From Anaerolineae bacterium (lineage in GTDB: Bacteria; Chloroflexota; Anaerolineae; J102), in NCBI GenBank assembly GCA_015493675.1, contig WGCR01000190.1:1-13828 (forward strand): a stretch of 13,828 bases of DNA, read 5' to 3'. Both the position numbers and the translations under genes were made by a program. The notes under the pieces are model-generated. The model searched no databases. It was not told where the DNA came from and was given only the letters and a program-made list of their open reading frames with translations. Below, one piece after another: positions 1 to 7,679 of the stretch (position 1 is the stretch's first letter; the number at the start of each line of letters is the position of its first letter).

Positions 1-22
1 CGGAGATGTGTATAAGAGACAG
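1..22. other. Nextera/Tn5 sequencing adapter remnant (artefact)
   Basis: Bases 4-22 are exactly the 19-base Tn5 mosaic end AGATGTGTATAAGAGACAG. The CGG before it continues the Illumina Nextera read-2 adapter. This is library adapter left on the contig end, not genomic DNA. It lies in frame with the SulP gene, so a gene caller would add about seven false residues there. Confidence 0.97.
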
Positions 23-1860
23 AGCTTGGACAGGGGAGGGATTTTCAACTGTCCGGGCGGGCGGGGCAGATTTTGACATTCCGCGAACGCCCGAACATCG
101 CATTCATAAATACACACCGCCGGGTCCAGCACTCGATAAAAAATGTAGGAGATCGCCTCATCTTCTTCAAGAAAATGATCTTCTCCCAGATGGGTCACAA
201 ATTCCAAATCCAACATCCGCTGATACACCGGCCCCCGCACTTTGACCAGGTACATGTCACCGCCTTCTTCCCGATAAGCGTCCATGAGAAATTCCAGCAT
301 GTGAATGCCGCTGATGTCGATCAGTTGCACATTTTGCATCCGCAACAACAAATAGCGCTGATCCGGATGCTGGCGCATGTTCTCCATAATAATCTCTTCG
401 ACATGATTGACTGCGCCAAAATAGAGGTCTCCCTGCACTTCGATGACCGCCAATTGCGGACATTGCGGCTTGTCCGGCTGGTAAATAAGATGCTTGTAGC
501 TTTCATCGGGCAGAACCGGAACCACCCGCGGCGTGCTGGTGCGCAGGATGTAGCGAATCAGCGACATGGTGATGCCGACCAACACGGCGTATTCCAGGGG
601 CAAAAGCAGCGTGCTGATTAGCGTAGTCGCCATGATCAGGGCATCGCCCCGCCCGCCATGCAGCAGGCGCCGGATTTCGGCGATATCCACCATGCGATAG
701 GCGATCACCATCAATACGCCCGCCAGGGCCGTGCGGGGAATCATGGCTGCGTAAGGAGTGAAGATGAACATGCCCGCCAGCACAAACAAGCCGGAAAAGG
801 CGGCGGCAAGCTGGGTGCGGGCGCCCGATTGCAGATTCAGGGCCGAACGGTTGAATGAAGTTGTAACCAGGAAGCCGGAAAACAGGCCCGAAGCGATATT
901 CGCCAGCCCCTGCGCCACAAACTCTTGATTGCTATCCACGCGCTGCCGGGTGACGCTGGAAATAGACCGGGTGATGGATGTGGTCTGCACAAGACCAATG
1001 GCGCCCACAGCCAACGCACCGGTGGAAAGACGCCCCATGAGCTGCCAGTCGGTGAAAGGGATTTTGGCCAGGGGAGGCAAACCGCGAGGCAATTCGCCAA
1101 TGACGGCAACGCCCATCTGCTCCAGTCCCAGCAGCGTCACCGCCAATGCCGCCAGGATCATGGCGATAAAGGGGCCTGGCAGCTTTTCATTGATACGCTG
1201 GATGATCAAAATGACGAGAATCGCGCCCACGCCCAAAATCAGGGTGGGGATATTCATTTCCGGGAGATGTTCGGCGATCTGCATCAACGTATGGCTGAAA
1301 CCGGAAGCCCGATCCAGATGCACGCCCAGTAAATGTGGAAGCTGATTCACGGCGATGAGAATGCCCGCGCCCGCCGTAAAGCCGACGATGACCGAATCGG
1401 AAACGAAATTTGCCAGAACGCCCAGCCGCGTCACCCCCACCAGCAACCTGAACACGCCCACCATGATGGTCAGCAGGCCCGCAGCGGCCAAAAACTCCGG
1501 CGTGCCCACCGCTGCGACCGTCATCACCACCGAAAGCGTCAGCAGTGAGTGCGTGTTGGTCGGGCCTGACTGCGCGTGCTGCGAAGAGCCCCATAAAGCC
1601 GCCACAATGGAACCGATGATGGCCGTATAAAGCCCTGTGGCCGGAGGCATGCCCGCGATGAATGCGAAGACGATTGCCTGCGGCAGCATCACCACCGCCA
1701 CCGTCAGTCCGGCCATCAGATCATAGCGCAGAAAATCGCGTTGATACCCCTGCAGAATGCGCGCCGGCTGCGTGAAATAATCCAACGTGTCAATGGCAAT
1801 GCGGGCTGCGCTCCGGGCCCCCGTCTGGAATCGATCTGCGGTCACATGGGTGGCGCTCAA
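23..1860 (-). CDS. SulP-family anion (sulfate-type) permease with STAS domain, 3' end truncated
   Basis: This is an inner-membrane secondary transporter for sulfate or a related anion such as bicarbonate; the substrate cannot be read from sequence. The frame is open from a TTG start at 1860 to the contig edge, about 612 genomic codons. Residues about 45-440 are a chain of hydrophobic helices with SulP hallmarks: DLMAGLTVAVVMLPQAIVFA near residue 47 and SGPTNTHSLL near 98. The STAS domain covers about 466-575, with DISG at 515-518 at the usual phosphorylation-site loop. After it comes a Cys-containing tail (C583, C587, C595, in CIYECDVRAFAECQNLP), then the contig ends. The TTG start was chosen because GAGG at 1868-1871 sits 7 nt upstream and no ATG fits; a GTG five codons later is possible. 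It is divergent from the kinase gene and has its own promoter. The family call is firm. Confidence 0.93.
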
Positions 1861-1906
1861 ATGGATGCCTCGCGTAGATGAGAATGATGATGGCTGTTTC
1901 CAGGCT

Positions 1907-1936
1907 ATTGTAGCAGAAAGAGCGAAAGAGTTACAA
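1907..1936 (-). promoter_or_regulatory. Probable sigma-70-type promoter of the SulP gene
   Basis: On the minus strand, TTGTAA (plus 1931-1936) is followed after 18 nt by TACAAT (plus 1907-1912). The -10 box matches the consensus at 5 of 6 bases and the -35 at 4 of 6. Transcription would start near 1900, giving a leader of about 40 nt before the TTG start at 1860. Confidence 0.6.
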
Positions 1937-1978
1937 TCTGTTTTGTAATTTCCGCCACATTGCTGATTTGCCAGGCAG

Positions 1979-2007
1979 TTGACAGAATCAGTCACTTCGA
2001 GTAAGGT
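1979..2007 (+). promoter_or_regulatory. Possible promoter for the kinase/regulator pair
   Basis: A perfect TTGACA at 1979-1984 is followed after 17 nt by TAAGGT at 2002-2007, which is a poor -10 box (3 of 6). If used, the leader before the kinase would be about 150 nt. That leader holds a small hairpin, GCTCC-gaa-GGAGC (2016-2028), and an A/T inverted repeat (2036-2053). I see no convincing gene in the rest of 1861-2165. Confidence 0.3.
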
Positions 2008-2165
2008 TCATGAAAGCTCCGAAGGAGCGGAGGATAAAAAAGAACACTTTTTTGATTTCAGGGGCGTCTGCTTTTTGCGCCTTCCAGAGGCGCGAAGCCC
2101 CCACAGAACTCGGTTGAGCCAAGAGATTTTCTCCGCGCTTTTCCCTTCTTTTTCACAGGCAGTCA

Positions 2166-4118
2166 GTGGCATCGATGCATAAAGTCCAGGAAGCATGGCG
2201 GCATTTGCGACAGCAACCGTTCCACACCCAATTGCGGCTGCTGCGATGGAATCTGCCCATGATTGTCCTGGCGCTGGCGGCCCTGCACCAATTTTTCGTG
2301 CAGACTGTCATCCGCCCGCTGGATTCATCTCTGGGCTGGTGGCTGGAATTGCTGGTATACACGGTGACGGGCAGTATCGTATCCTGGTGGGGCGTTTCTT
2401 ACATCGCCAAAAATGCCGCCCAACAGGCCGAGACGGAACAAGACCTGCGGCGGGCGTTCATGGAACTGGAAGATAACCACCAGAAATTACTGGCGCTGGA
2501 TCGCTATGGCCAATACATCGCCGCCGCCCCCAACGAAGACGAAATCTACAAAGTCGCCGTGCAGGCGCCCACCCATCTGGCCGAAGCCCAGTCGTCCACC
2601 ATCATCACTTTCGATGAGGACAAACAAACGTTGAACCTGGCCATGGCGTGGGGATTAAGTGCAGACTATGTTCACAGTTTGCGCAACCATCTGGATCATG
2701 GCGTTTCATCCGAACGCTGCCGCACCTGCACCAGTCTGCATGCTCATGTCGGAAGCGATTGCCCGCTATTCGGCGGCGTGAATGATATCGCACAGGAAGA
2801 TGGCATCCAATCGCTTGTTTGCGTTCCCATCAACACCGACCAGGAGCGAGTGGGAATTCTCACAGCCTACTTTCCCTCTGCAGATGGCCCCAAAGAGGAG
2901 CAAGCCCGTCTCCTGAACATCCTGGGCGGCGTGATCGCCTTTGCTGTCGACAGCCTGCGCTCGCGGGAGCGCCAGATGGAGGCGCTGCATTCCCTGGATG
3001 ACGTCTCCCGCAGCCATCACACACTGGATGTTCTGGCTGCACAGACATTGCAAACTGCTATGCACGGATGGAAAACGCAGGCGGGAGCCATCTTTTTGTA
3101 TCAGCCCGAAGAAGATCGTTGGCTCAGTCTGGCGCAGGAGGGGCTCGGCGGCTTCGCATCAGCACGTTTTGTCCTGGCTCAGGAATCAGCGCAACGGGCA
3201 TTCAGTGAACAGACATTGATCCTGCATCCAGTCCTGCCCGAAGGCGCTCCGCACAGCCTGGGCTCCATCGCGGCCTTGCCGCTCATCACCGAGGGGGAAG
3301 CATTCGGAGCCTTGTTTCTGGGAACCAGGCGCCCGCATGGTTTTGGGCAACAACATGCCGATCTGCTGCTGACCATCTCTCATCAGATATCCCTGGCCAT
3401 CCGCAACGCCCAACTCAACGAAGAGGTGCAACAAACAGCCATGCTGCGGGAGCGATATCGTTTGGCCCGGGAATTCCACGATGGCCTGGCGCAAACATTG
3501 GGCTATCTGGGCTTGCAACTCGACCGTATGGAGCGCATGTTCCAGAAAAAACAATACGATAAAATCGAGCGGGAGATCAACGAAACCCGCCAGGTTGTGC
3601 GTTCCGCTTATATGGATGTCAGAGAAGCCATTGAAGGGCTGCGGCTGCGGGTGGATGATCCGGAACAATTGGCTTATAATCTGGAGACCTATGTCCGTGA
3701 TTTTGCTCTGCAAACCGGCATCGAGACGCATTTTCATGCCTCGCCCGAGCACCTGACTGCTCCCAGCCACATCACACTCCAGATGCTGCGCATCGCCCAG
3801 GAGGCCCTGACCAATATCCGCAAACACGCACGGGCGGATCATGTCGAAGTGCAGCTTTCGTGGCTCGAAAACCAGCTTGAGCTGCGAGTGGCGGACAATG
3901 GCGTAGGGTTCCCCGATGTTCCCCGACAACAAGGCGGTTATCGCAGTTATGGCCTGACCTCCATGCGCGAGCGGGCGGAAAGCGTCGGCGGCCGCCTCTC
4001 CCTGGTCACCGGGCCCGGGCAAGGCGCCGTCATTACCGTCACTGTGCCCATGCAACAACCAACTCCCGTCGATATTCCAAACGCTCGCGTCTCAACTCCC
4101 CTCTCTGCCAGCTCATGA
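2166..4118 (+). CDS. Two-component sensor histidine kinase, NarL/DegS type, two GAF-like domains
   Basis: This is a membrane-anchored sensor that should autophosphorylate and pass phosphate to the regulator encoded next to it. Two hydrophobic stretches (about residues 29-48 and 59-80) are followed by a short helix. A GAF-like domain (about 115-260) and a second one (about 280-415) come next. The dimerisation/phosphoacceptor helix of the HisKA_3 class has EFHDGLAQTLG with H438. The HATPase domain shows EALTNIRKHA (N550), DNGVGF (577-582) and YGLTSMRERA (595-604). The first GAF holds a CxxC-x10-C cluster (C185, C188, C199), unusual for a plain GAF and possibly metal- or redox-sensing (inference). 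The GTG start at 2166 has AGG 6 nt upstream; ATG at 2175 is an alternative. The stop overlaps the next start as ATGA. Confidence 0.95.
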   Translation: MASMHKVQEAWRHLRQQPFHTQLRLLRWNLPMIVLALAALHQFFVQTVIRPLDSSLGWWLELLVYTVTGSIVSWWGVSYIAKNAAQQAETEQDLRRAFMELEDNHQKLLALDRYGQYIAAAPNEDEIYKVAVQAPTHLAEAQSSTIITFDEDKQTLNLAMAWGLSADYVHSLRNHLDHGVSSERCRTCTSLHAHVGSDCPLFGGVNDIAQEDGIQSLVCVPINTDQERVGILTAYFPSADGPKEEQARLLNILGGVIAFAVDSLRSRERQMEALHSLDDVSRSHHTLDVLAAQTLQTAMHGWKTQAGAIFLYQPEEDRWLSLAQEGLGGFASARFVLAQESAQRAFSEQTLILHPVLPEGAPHSLGSIAALPLITEGEAFGALFLGTRRPHGFGQQHADLLLTISHQISLAIRNAQLNEEVQQTAMLRERYRLAREFHDGLAQTLGYLGLQLDRMERMFQKKQYDKIEREINETRQVVRSAYMDVREAIEGLRLRVDDPEQLAYNLETYVRDFALQTGIETHFHASPEHLTAPSHITLQMLRIAQEALTNIRKHARADHVEVQLSWLENQLELRVADNGVGFPDVPRQQGGYRSYGLTSMRERAESVGGRLSLVTGPGQGAVITVTVPMQQPTPVDIPNARVSTPLSASS

Positions 4119-4774
4119 TCCGCGTACTCATTGCCGATGACCATCACCTTTTCCGCGAGGGACTGACCCGCATTCTGGATGATGAAGATAATATCATGGT
4201 GGTCGCCAGCCTGCGCAGCGGCGAAGAAGTGTTGGCCGCCGTCAGCAGCCACCGGCCCGATGTCGTGGTGCTGGATGTCAACATGCCCGGCATGGGCGGC
4301 ATCGAAGCTGCTCGGCGCCTGCGGAAACATTATCCCGATCTGGGCATTCTCATGCTGACCGTTTCGGAAGACCGGGAAACGCTGTTTACGGCGGTGCAGG
4401 CCGGCGTGCGGGGCTATCTGCTGAAGAGCAGCACCAGCGATGAACTGGTGGATGCGATCTATCGCGTGCAGCGCGGTGAGGCGGCCATCTCGCCCGCCAT
4501 GTCGGCTAAACTGCTGGACGAGTTTGTGGCGCTTTCGCAGGGACGACGCCAGCGACCGGAAGATGTGCTGACCGAACGCGAGCGGGCCATCCTGCGTTAT
4601 GTAGCCAACGGTATGAGCAACAAGGAGATCGGATTGGCGCTTTCCATCTCACCCCATACAGTCAAAGCGCATTTGCGACATATTCTGGACAAACTGGGGC
4701 TGCGCAGTCGCACTCAGGCCGCCGCCTGGGCCGAGCGCCACGGCCTGACAGCGGGGAATGACCGTTTGGCGTAA
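4115..4774 (+). CDS. Response regulator, NarL/LuxR (FixJ) family
   Basis: This is a DNA-binding transcription regulator controlled by phosphorylation, almost certainly the partner of the upstream kinase. The receiver domain (residues 1-120) has the acidic pair D8-D9, phosphoacceptor D54 in VVLDVNMPGMGG, T81 and K103 in GYLLKSS. The LuxR-type helix-turn-helix (about 150-205) reads LTERERAILRYVANGMSNKEIG and then SPHTVKAHLRHILDKLGLRSR. At 219 residues it has the normal length for the family. Its ATG overlaps the kinase stop by 4 nt, with no separate Shine-Dalgarno site, so translation is probably coupled. Its targets are not shown by sequence; the respiratory operon starting 100 bp downstream is the obvious candidate. 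Confidence 0.97.
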   Translation: MIRVLIADDHHLFREGLTRILDDEDNIMVVASLRSGEEVLAAVSSHRPDVVVLDVNMPGMGGIEAARRLRKHYPDLGILMLTVSEDRETLFTAVQAGVRGYLLKSSTSDELVDAIYRVQRGEAAISPAMSAKLLDEFVALSQGRRQRPEDVLTERERAILRYVANGMSNKEIGLALSISPHTVKAHLRHILDKLGLRSRTQAAAWAERHGLTAGNDRLA

Positions 4775-4841
4775 TCCATTTGGGGAAACATCCGTTGTTT
4801 TTTGGGGGCCAAGCGGGTATGAAACTCTATCGGGCAGAGCG

Positions 4842-4870
4842 ACGACGGGGACGAAAAATATCACTATAAT
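4842..4870 (+). promoter_or_regulatory. Promoter giving a leaderless transcript for the receiver-like gene and oxidase operon
   Basis: A perfect TATAAT lies at 4865-4870, only 6 nt before the ATG at 4877. A start site at the usual 7 nt falls on the A of that ATG. The -35 region 17 nt upstream (4842-4847, ACGACG) matches consensus at only 3 of 6 bases. No Shine-Dalgarno site fits the ATG, which supports leaderless translation. With only 36 nt between this gene and subunit IIa, this may also be the main promoter of the oxidase operon. Confidence 0.55.
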
Positions 4871-4876
4871 GAAAGC

Positions 4877-5206
4877 ATGAGCACTCAGGTTCTTCTGGTT
4901 GGCCGCGGGCTGTTTCAGGAAGGCCTTGCCCGCGTTCTGTCGTCCTACGCCAGTCATGTCGAAATCATTGGCGCGGCCGAGTCGTGGGAGGAGGCCAAAA
5001 AGCTGCTCGACGTCCTGCATCCCGATACGCTCATCGCTGATTACCGATACGCAGACGACATTATCGCAGACATGGACCATTTTTCTCTTGATGGCGATAA
5101 GCCCACCAAAGCGCTTTTCATCGTTCTGGATGAAAACAAAATGATCGTCTACCAACGACAGCGCCTTGTTGATATCACCATCGACCATCTGGTAGAGGCC
5201 TTATAA
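4877..5206 (+). CDS. Stand-alone degenerate receiver-like protein
   Basis: This 109-residue protein resembles a receiver domain with no output domain. Its start, VLLVGRGLFQEGLARVL (residues 5-21), aligns with VLIADDHHLFREGLTRIL of the neighbouring regulator. The Mg-binding acidic pair is replaced by Gly-Arg. An aspartate (D55, in LIADYRYAD) remains at the phosphoacceptor position. The second half (TKALFIVLDENKMIVYQRQR) lacks the clear T and K switch residues. It may be a phosphorylation-independent protein-interaction domain, or a decaying copy of the regulator. The start follows the leaderless promoter. The gene lies 102 bp after the regulator and 36 bp before subunit IIa, so it probably leads the oxidase operon. 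Its function is unknown. Confidence 0.75.
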   Translation: MSTQVLLVGRGLFQEGLARVLSSYASHVEIIGAAESWEEAKKLLDVLHPDTLIADYRYADDIIADMDHFSLDGDKPTKALFIVLDENKMIVYQRQRLVDITIDHLVEAL

Positions 5207-5242
5207 CTTCAACCCAAGTTTTATTTTCATGGAGGCAAACGT

Positions 5243-5398
5243 ATGTCCAACGAGAAATTGCCCGACAACGGAAATGATAACTTTGAGCATCCGAAAGGTA
5301 CGGCAGTCGTCATGGCCATCTTCATGCTCATCATTATCATTCTTTGGGGCTCTGTTTATTTGATTATGCTTTCAAGAGGAGTGGACTTCTATGGATAG
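5243..5398 (+). CDS. Cytochrome c oxidase subunit IIa-like single-helix protein (ba3 type)
   Basis: This 51-residue protein has a short hydrophilic N-terminus followed by HPKGTAVVMAIFMLIII and then ILWGSVYLIMLSRG. It is one transmembrane helix with the PKGT...W..VYL..L.RG pattern of ba3-type oxidase subunit 2A. In ba3 oxidases this tiny helix packs against subunits I and II and supplies the membrane helix that a short subunit II lacks. The start has GGAGG (5231-5235) 7 nt upstream. The stop (5396-5398) overlaps the subunit II start by 8 nt, which indicates translational coupling. At this length it is easily missed by annotation. Here subunit II also keeps its own N-terminal helix. Confidence 0.85.
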   Translation: MSNEKLPDNGNDNFEHPKGTAVVMAIFMLIIIILWGSVYLIMLSRGVDFYG

Positions 5399-5882
5399 CA
5401 AACATGAATCCATGCACATGGATGCGTATGAAAGGACCTGGATTATCGTCAGCATTTTGATGCTCATTGTTTTCTTCGGGGCTGTCACTGTCGCGGGGCT
5501 TTCCTTTGGCGTGCGCGTGCCCGATCCCGTACAGCGAGTGAATCCCAATGATCTCGCCGCCAGCGGCGCCTTTGCTGAGCCGGGCCTGAAAGAGGTGGCT
5601 CCCAAACGATACGAAGCCTACATCGTCGCCCAAACATGGTCGTTCAATCCTCGCGAAATCACCGTGCCAGTGGGGTCTATCGTTAAGTTCTACGTGACTA
5701 GCAAGGATGTTCAGCACGGCTTTAAGTTACAGAACACCAATGTGAATATGCAAATCGTTCCCGGGCAGGTTTCCAGCCTGGCTGTGAAGTTTGACAAACC
5801 TGGTGAATTCAACTTCATCTGTACTGAATATTGCGGCATCGGCCATGCGGCCATGTACGGCAAGGTGATCGTTGTTCCCTAA
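5391..5882 (+). CDS. coxB: Cytochrome c oxidase subunit II, CuA-containing, B (ba3) type
   Basis: This subunit accepts electrons from cytochrome c at a binuclear CuA centre outside the membrane and passes them to subunit I. One N-terminal helix (about residues 17-40) anchors it. The cupredoxin domain (about 72-163) carries the full CuA ligand set: H109 (VQHGF), and C144, C148, H152 and M155 in CTEYCGIGHAAM, with E146 between the cysteines. At 163 residues it is short, as in ba3 oxidases, and lacks the two-helix hairpin of aa3 enzymes. The ATG at 5391 has AAGAGGAG (5374-5381) 9 nt upstream. It overlaps subunit IIa and precedes subunit I by 52 nt. Confidence 0.96.
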   Translation: MDSKHESMHMDAYERTWIIVSILMLIVFFGAVTVAGLSFGVRVPDPVQRVNPNDLAASGAFAEPGLKEVAPKRYEAYIVAQTWSFNPREITVPVGSIVKFYVTSKDVQHGFKLQNTNVNMQIVPGQVSSLAVKFDKPGEFNFICTEYCGIGHAAMYGKVIVVP

Positions 5883-5934
5883 AGTCGCCCCCCGATTTGC
5901 ATACCCTGCGTTCGAATTGTTCTGAGGAGAAATT

Positions 5935-7587
5935 ATGACTGCAAATACTTATCAACTCACGGCCAAAGAAAAGCGCTTCATTGGCCTACATTTCATTTTT
6001 GCCATTGCTTCGATCTCTATTGGCGGTCTTTTTGGCCCCTTTCAGGCCATGGAGCATGCTGGTTGGGATTTTTATACGAAATTTCTGAATCCCATTTTTC
6101 ATTCCTATTATGAAGGCCTGACCCTGCACGGCGTGCTGAATGCGCTGATCTGGACGACCTTTTTCATTACTGGATTTCTTACATTTTTGATGATCTACGG
6201 GCTCAAACGCCCGCTGCGCTACTTCTGGCTCAATCAGATTGGCTGGTGGATGATGGTGGTGGGGCTTGTGACCGCAGCCATCCCCATCTTGCTGAATGAA
6301 GCGTCGGTGCTCTACACCTTCTACCCTCCCATGAAGGCGCATTGGGCCTTTTATGTGGGCGTCACCCTGGTGGTGGTGGGGAGCTGGATTGAAGGCTGGG
6401 GATTTTATCTCACCTACATGAAATGGCGTAAGGAAAACCCTAAAACCCGCACCCCTCTGATTGCCTTTATGGCGCTGATCACCATGGTGATGTGGCAGAT
6501 CGCTACTCTGGGCGCAGCAGCGGAGCTGCTGGTTGACCTGATTCCCTGGTCGCTGGGCCTGCGAGCCGGGCTGGACCCCCAGCTTGATCGCACCTATTTC
6601 TGGTGGACAGGCCACCCGCTGGTTTACTTCTGGCTGTTGCCAGCCTACATCTCCTGGTACGCATTCCTGCCCCGACAGGCGGGCGGCAAGCTCTTCAGCG
6701 ACTCACTGGCCCGATTCTCCTTCTGGCTTTTCCTCCTGCTGTCGGTGCCTGTGGGCTTCCATCATCAATACGTAGACCCCGGCGTTCCTTCCGGCTGGAA
6801 GATGGTGCACTCGCTGCTGACCTATTCGGTCTTCTTCCCCTCCATGATCACGGCGTTTACGGTGGTGGCGTCACTGGAAAACGCAGGGCGGGCCAATGGC
6901 GGCAAGGGGCTGCTGGGATGGATTGCCAAGTTACCCTGGAATGATCCCAGCGTATTGGCGCAGTTACTGGCGGGCATCCTCTACTTCTTTGGCGGCATTG
7001 GCGGCATCATCAATGCTTCCTACAATGTCAACCTGGTGATTCACAATACGTCCTGGGTGCCCGGCCACTTCCATCTCACCGTCTCTACCGCCGTCACCCT
7101 GACCTTTATGGGCATTCTCTACTGGATGGTTCCCTACCTCACCGGCAAGAAATTGTGGTGCAAAAAATGTGCTGTCATTCAGGTGTGGCTGTGGTTCATC
7201 GGCATGACCATTTTCTCCAATGCCATGCACGTGGTGGGCCTGCTGGGCGCTCCCCGGCGCACGCCTCTGGGCCAGGCTCCCTACATTCCTGAAGAATGGG
7301 CGGGACATCTGTTCCGCGTGGGCCTTGGCGGCATTATCCTGCTCATCTCTCTATACCTGTTCGTGGCAGTCATGGTCGGCTCTCTCTTCACCAAAAAACT
7401 GGAGGAAGAAGTCGAACCGCCTGTGGCAGAGTCTTTGCTGGACCCGCAAACCACGCCCCGTTGGCTGGATCACTGGGCTCCCTGGCTGATTGGCGCCACC
7501 ATTCTGCTCATCATCGCTTACGGTCCGCAGCTCATCTACCAGATCGGCACCGCTCAATTCACTTCTCCCGGATTCCGGGTTTGGTGA
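5935..7587 (+). CDS. Cytochrome c oxidase subunit I, B (ba3) type
   Basis: This is the catalytic proton-pumping subunit that reduces O2 to water at a heme-CuB centre in the membrane. Of its 550 residues most are hydrophobic helices. Ligands seen are H65 (LHGVLN, low-spin heme), H227 with Y231 in GHPLVYFWLLPAY (CuB and the cross-linked Tyr), H276-H277 in HHQYVDPG (CuB), and H378/H380 in WVPGHFHL (the two hemes). Spacing and wording match ba3-type enzymes rather than aa3 enzymes, which have a D-channel. These enzymes usually have high O2 affinity (family knowledge). The ATG has GAGGAG (5924-5929) 5 nt upstream. Subunit III is not encoded nearby, as is usual for this class. Confidence 0.96.
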   Translation: MTANTYQLTAKEKRFIGLHFIFAIASISIGGLFGPFQAMEHAGWDFYTKFLNPIFHSYYEGLTLHGVLNALIWTTFFITGFLTFLMIYGLKRPLRYFWLNQIGWWMMVVGLVTAAIPILLNEASVLYTFYPPMKAHWAFYVGVTLVVVGSWIEGWGFYLTYMKWRKENPKTRTPLIAFMALITMVMWQIATLGAAAELLVDLIPWSLGLRAGLDPQLDRTYFWWTGHPLVYFWLLPAYISWYAFLPRQAGGKLFSDSLARFSFWLFLLLSVPVGFHHQYVDPGVPSGWKMVHSLLTYSVFFPSMITAFTVVASLENAGRANGGKGLLGWIAKLPWNDPSVLAQLLAGILYFFGGIGGIINASYNVNLVIHNTSWVPGHFHLTVSTAVTLTFMGILYWMVPYLTGKKLWCKKCAVIQVWLWFIGMTIFSNAMHVVGLLGAPRRTPLGQAPYIPEEWAGHLFRVGLGGIILLISLYLFVAVMVGSLFTKKLEEEVEPPVAESLLDPQTTPRWLDHWAPWLIGATILLIIAYGPQLIYQIGTAQFTSPGFRVW

Positions 7588-7617
7588 CCAGAGATTCTTC
7601 CTGTCAAAATCCATCCT

Positions 7618-7649
7618 GCCCCGGCATCGCCTTTGCGTGACGCCGGGGC
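7618..7649 (+). other. Intercistronic hairpin between oxidase subunit I and the fusion gene
   Basis: GCCCCGGC (7618-7625) pairs perfectly with GCCGGGGC (7642-7649), and a few inner bases (7627-7630 with 7637-7640) extend the stem. No T-run follows, so it is not a standard terminator. It may protect or process the mRNA, or partly attenuate it, setting subunit I above the downstream fusion gene. Confidence 0.5.
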
Positions 7650-7679
7650 TAATGTTATGATTCAAGAGGAATATCTTCT

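Noticed and set aside
73..621. 182-codon plus-strand frame near the contig start
   Set aside because: It is antisense to the STAS domain of the SulP gene and has no domain of its own.
2010..2117. 35-codon frame (MKAPKERRIKKNTF...) in the kinase leader
   Set aside because: The ribosome site is too close and weak, and nothing supports translation; it may be chance within the leader.
3186..4058. 290-codon open frame on the minus strand opposite the kinase
   Set aside because: It lies entirely antisense to a kinase with all its motifs, has no recognisable domain, and its composition is what a GC-rich gene's shadow frame gives.
5205..5227. AACTT-N6-AAGTT followed by TTATTTT as a terminator between the receiver-like gene and subunit IIa
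   Set aside because: A 5-bp A/T-rich stem is too weak for a terminator, and no other promoter for the oxidase genes fits in the 36-nt gap.
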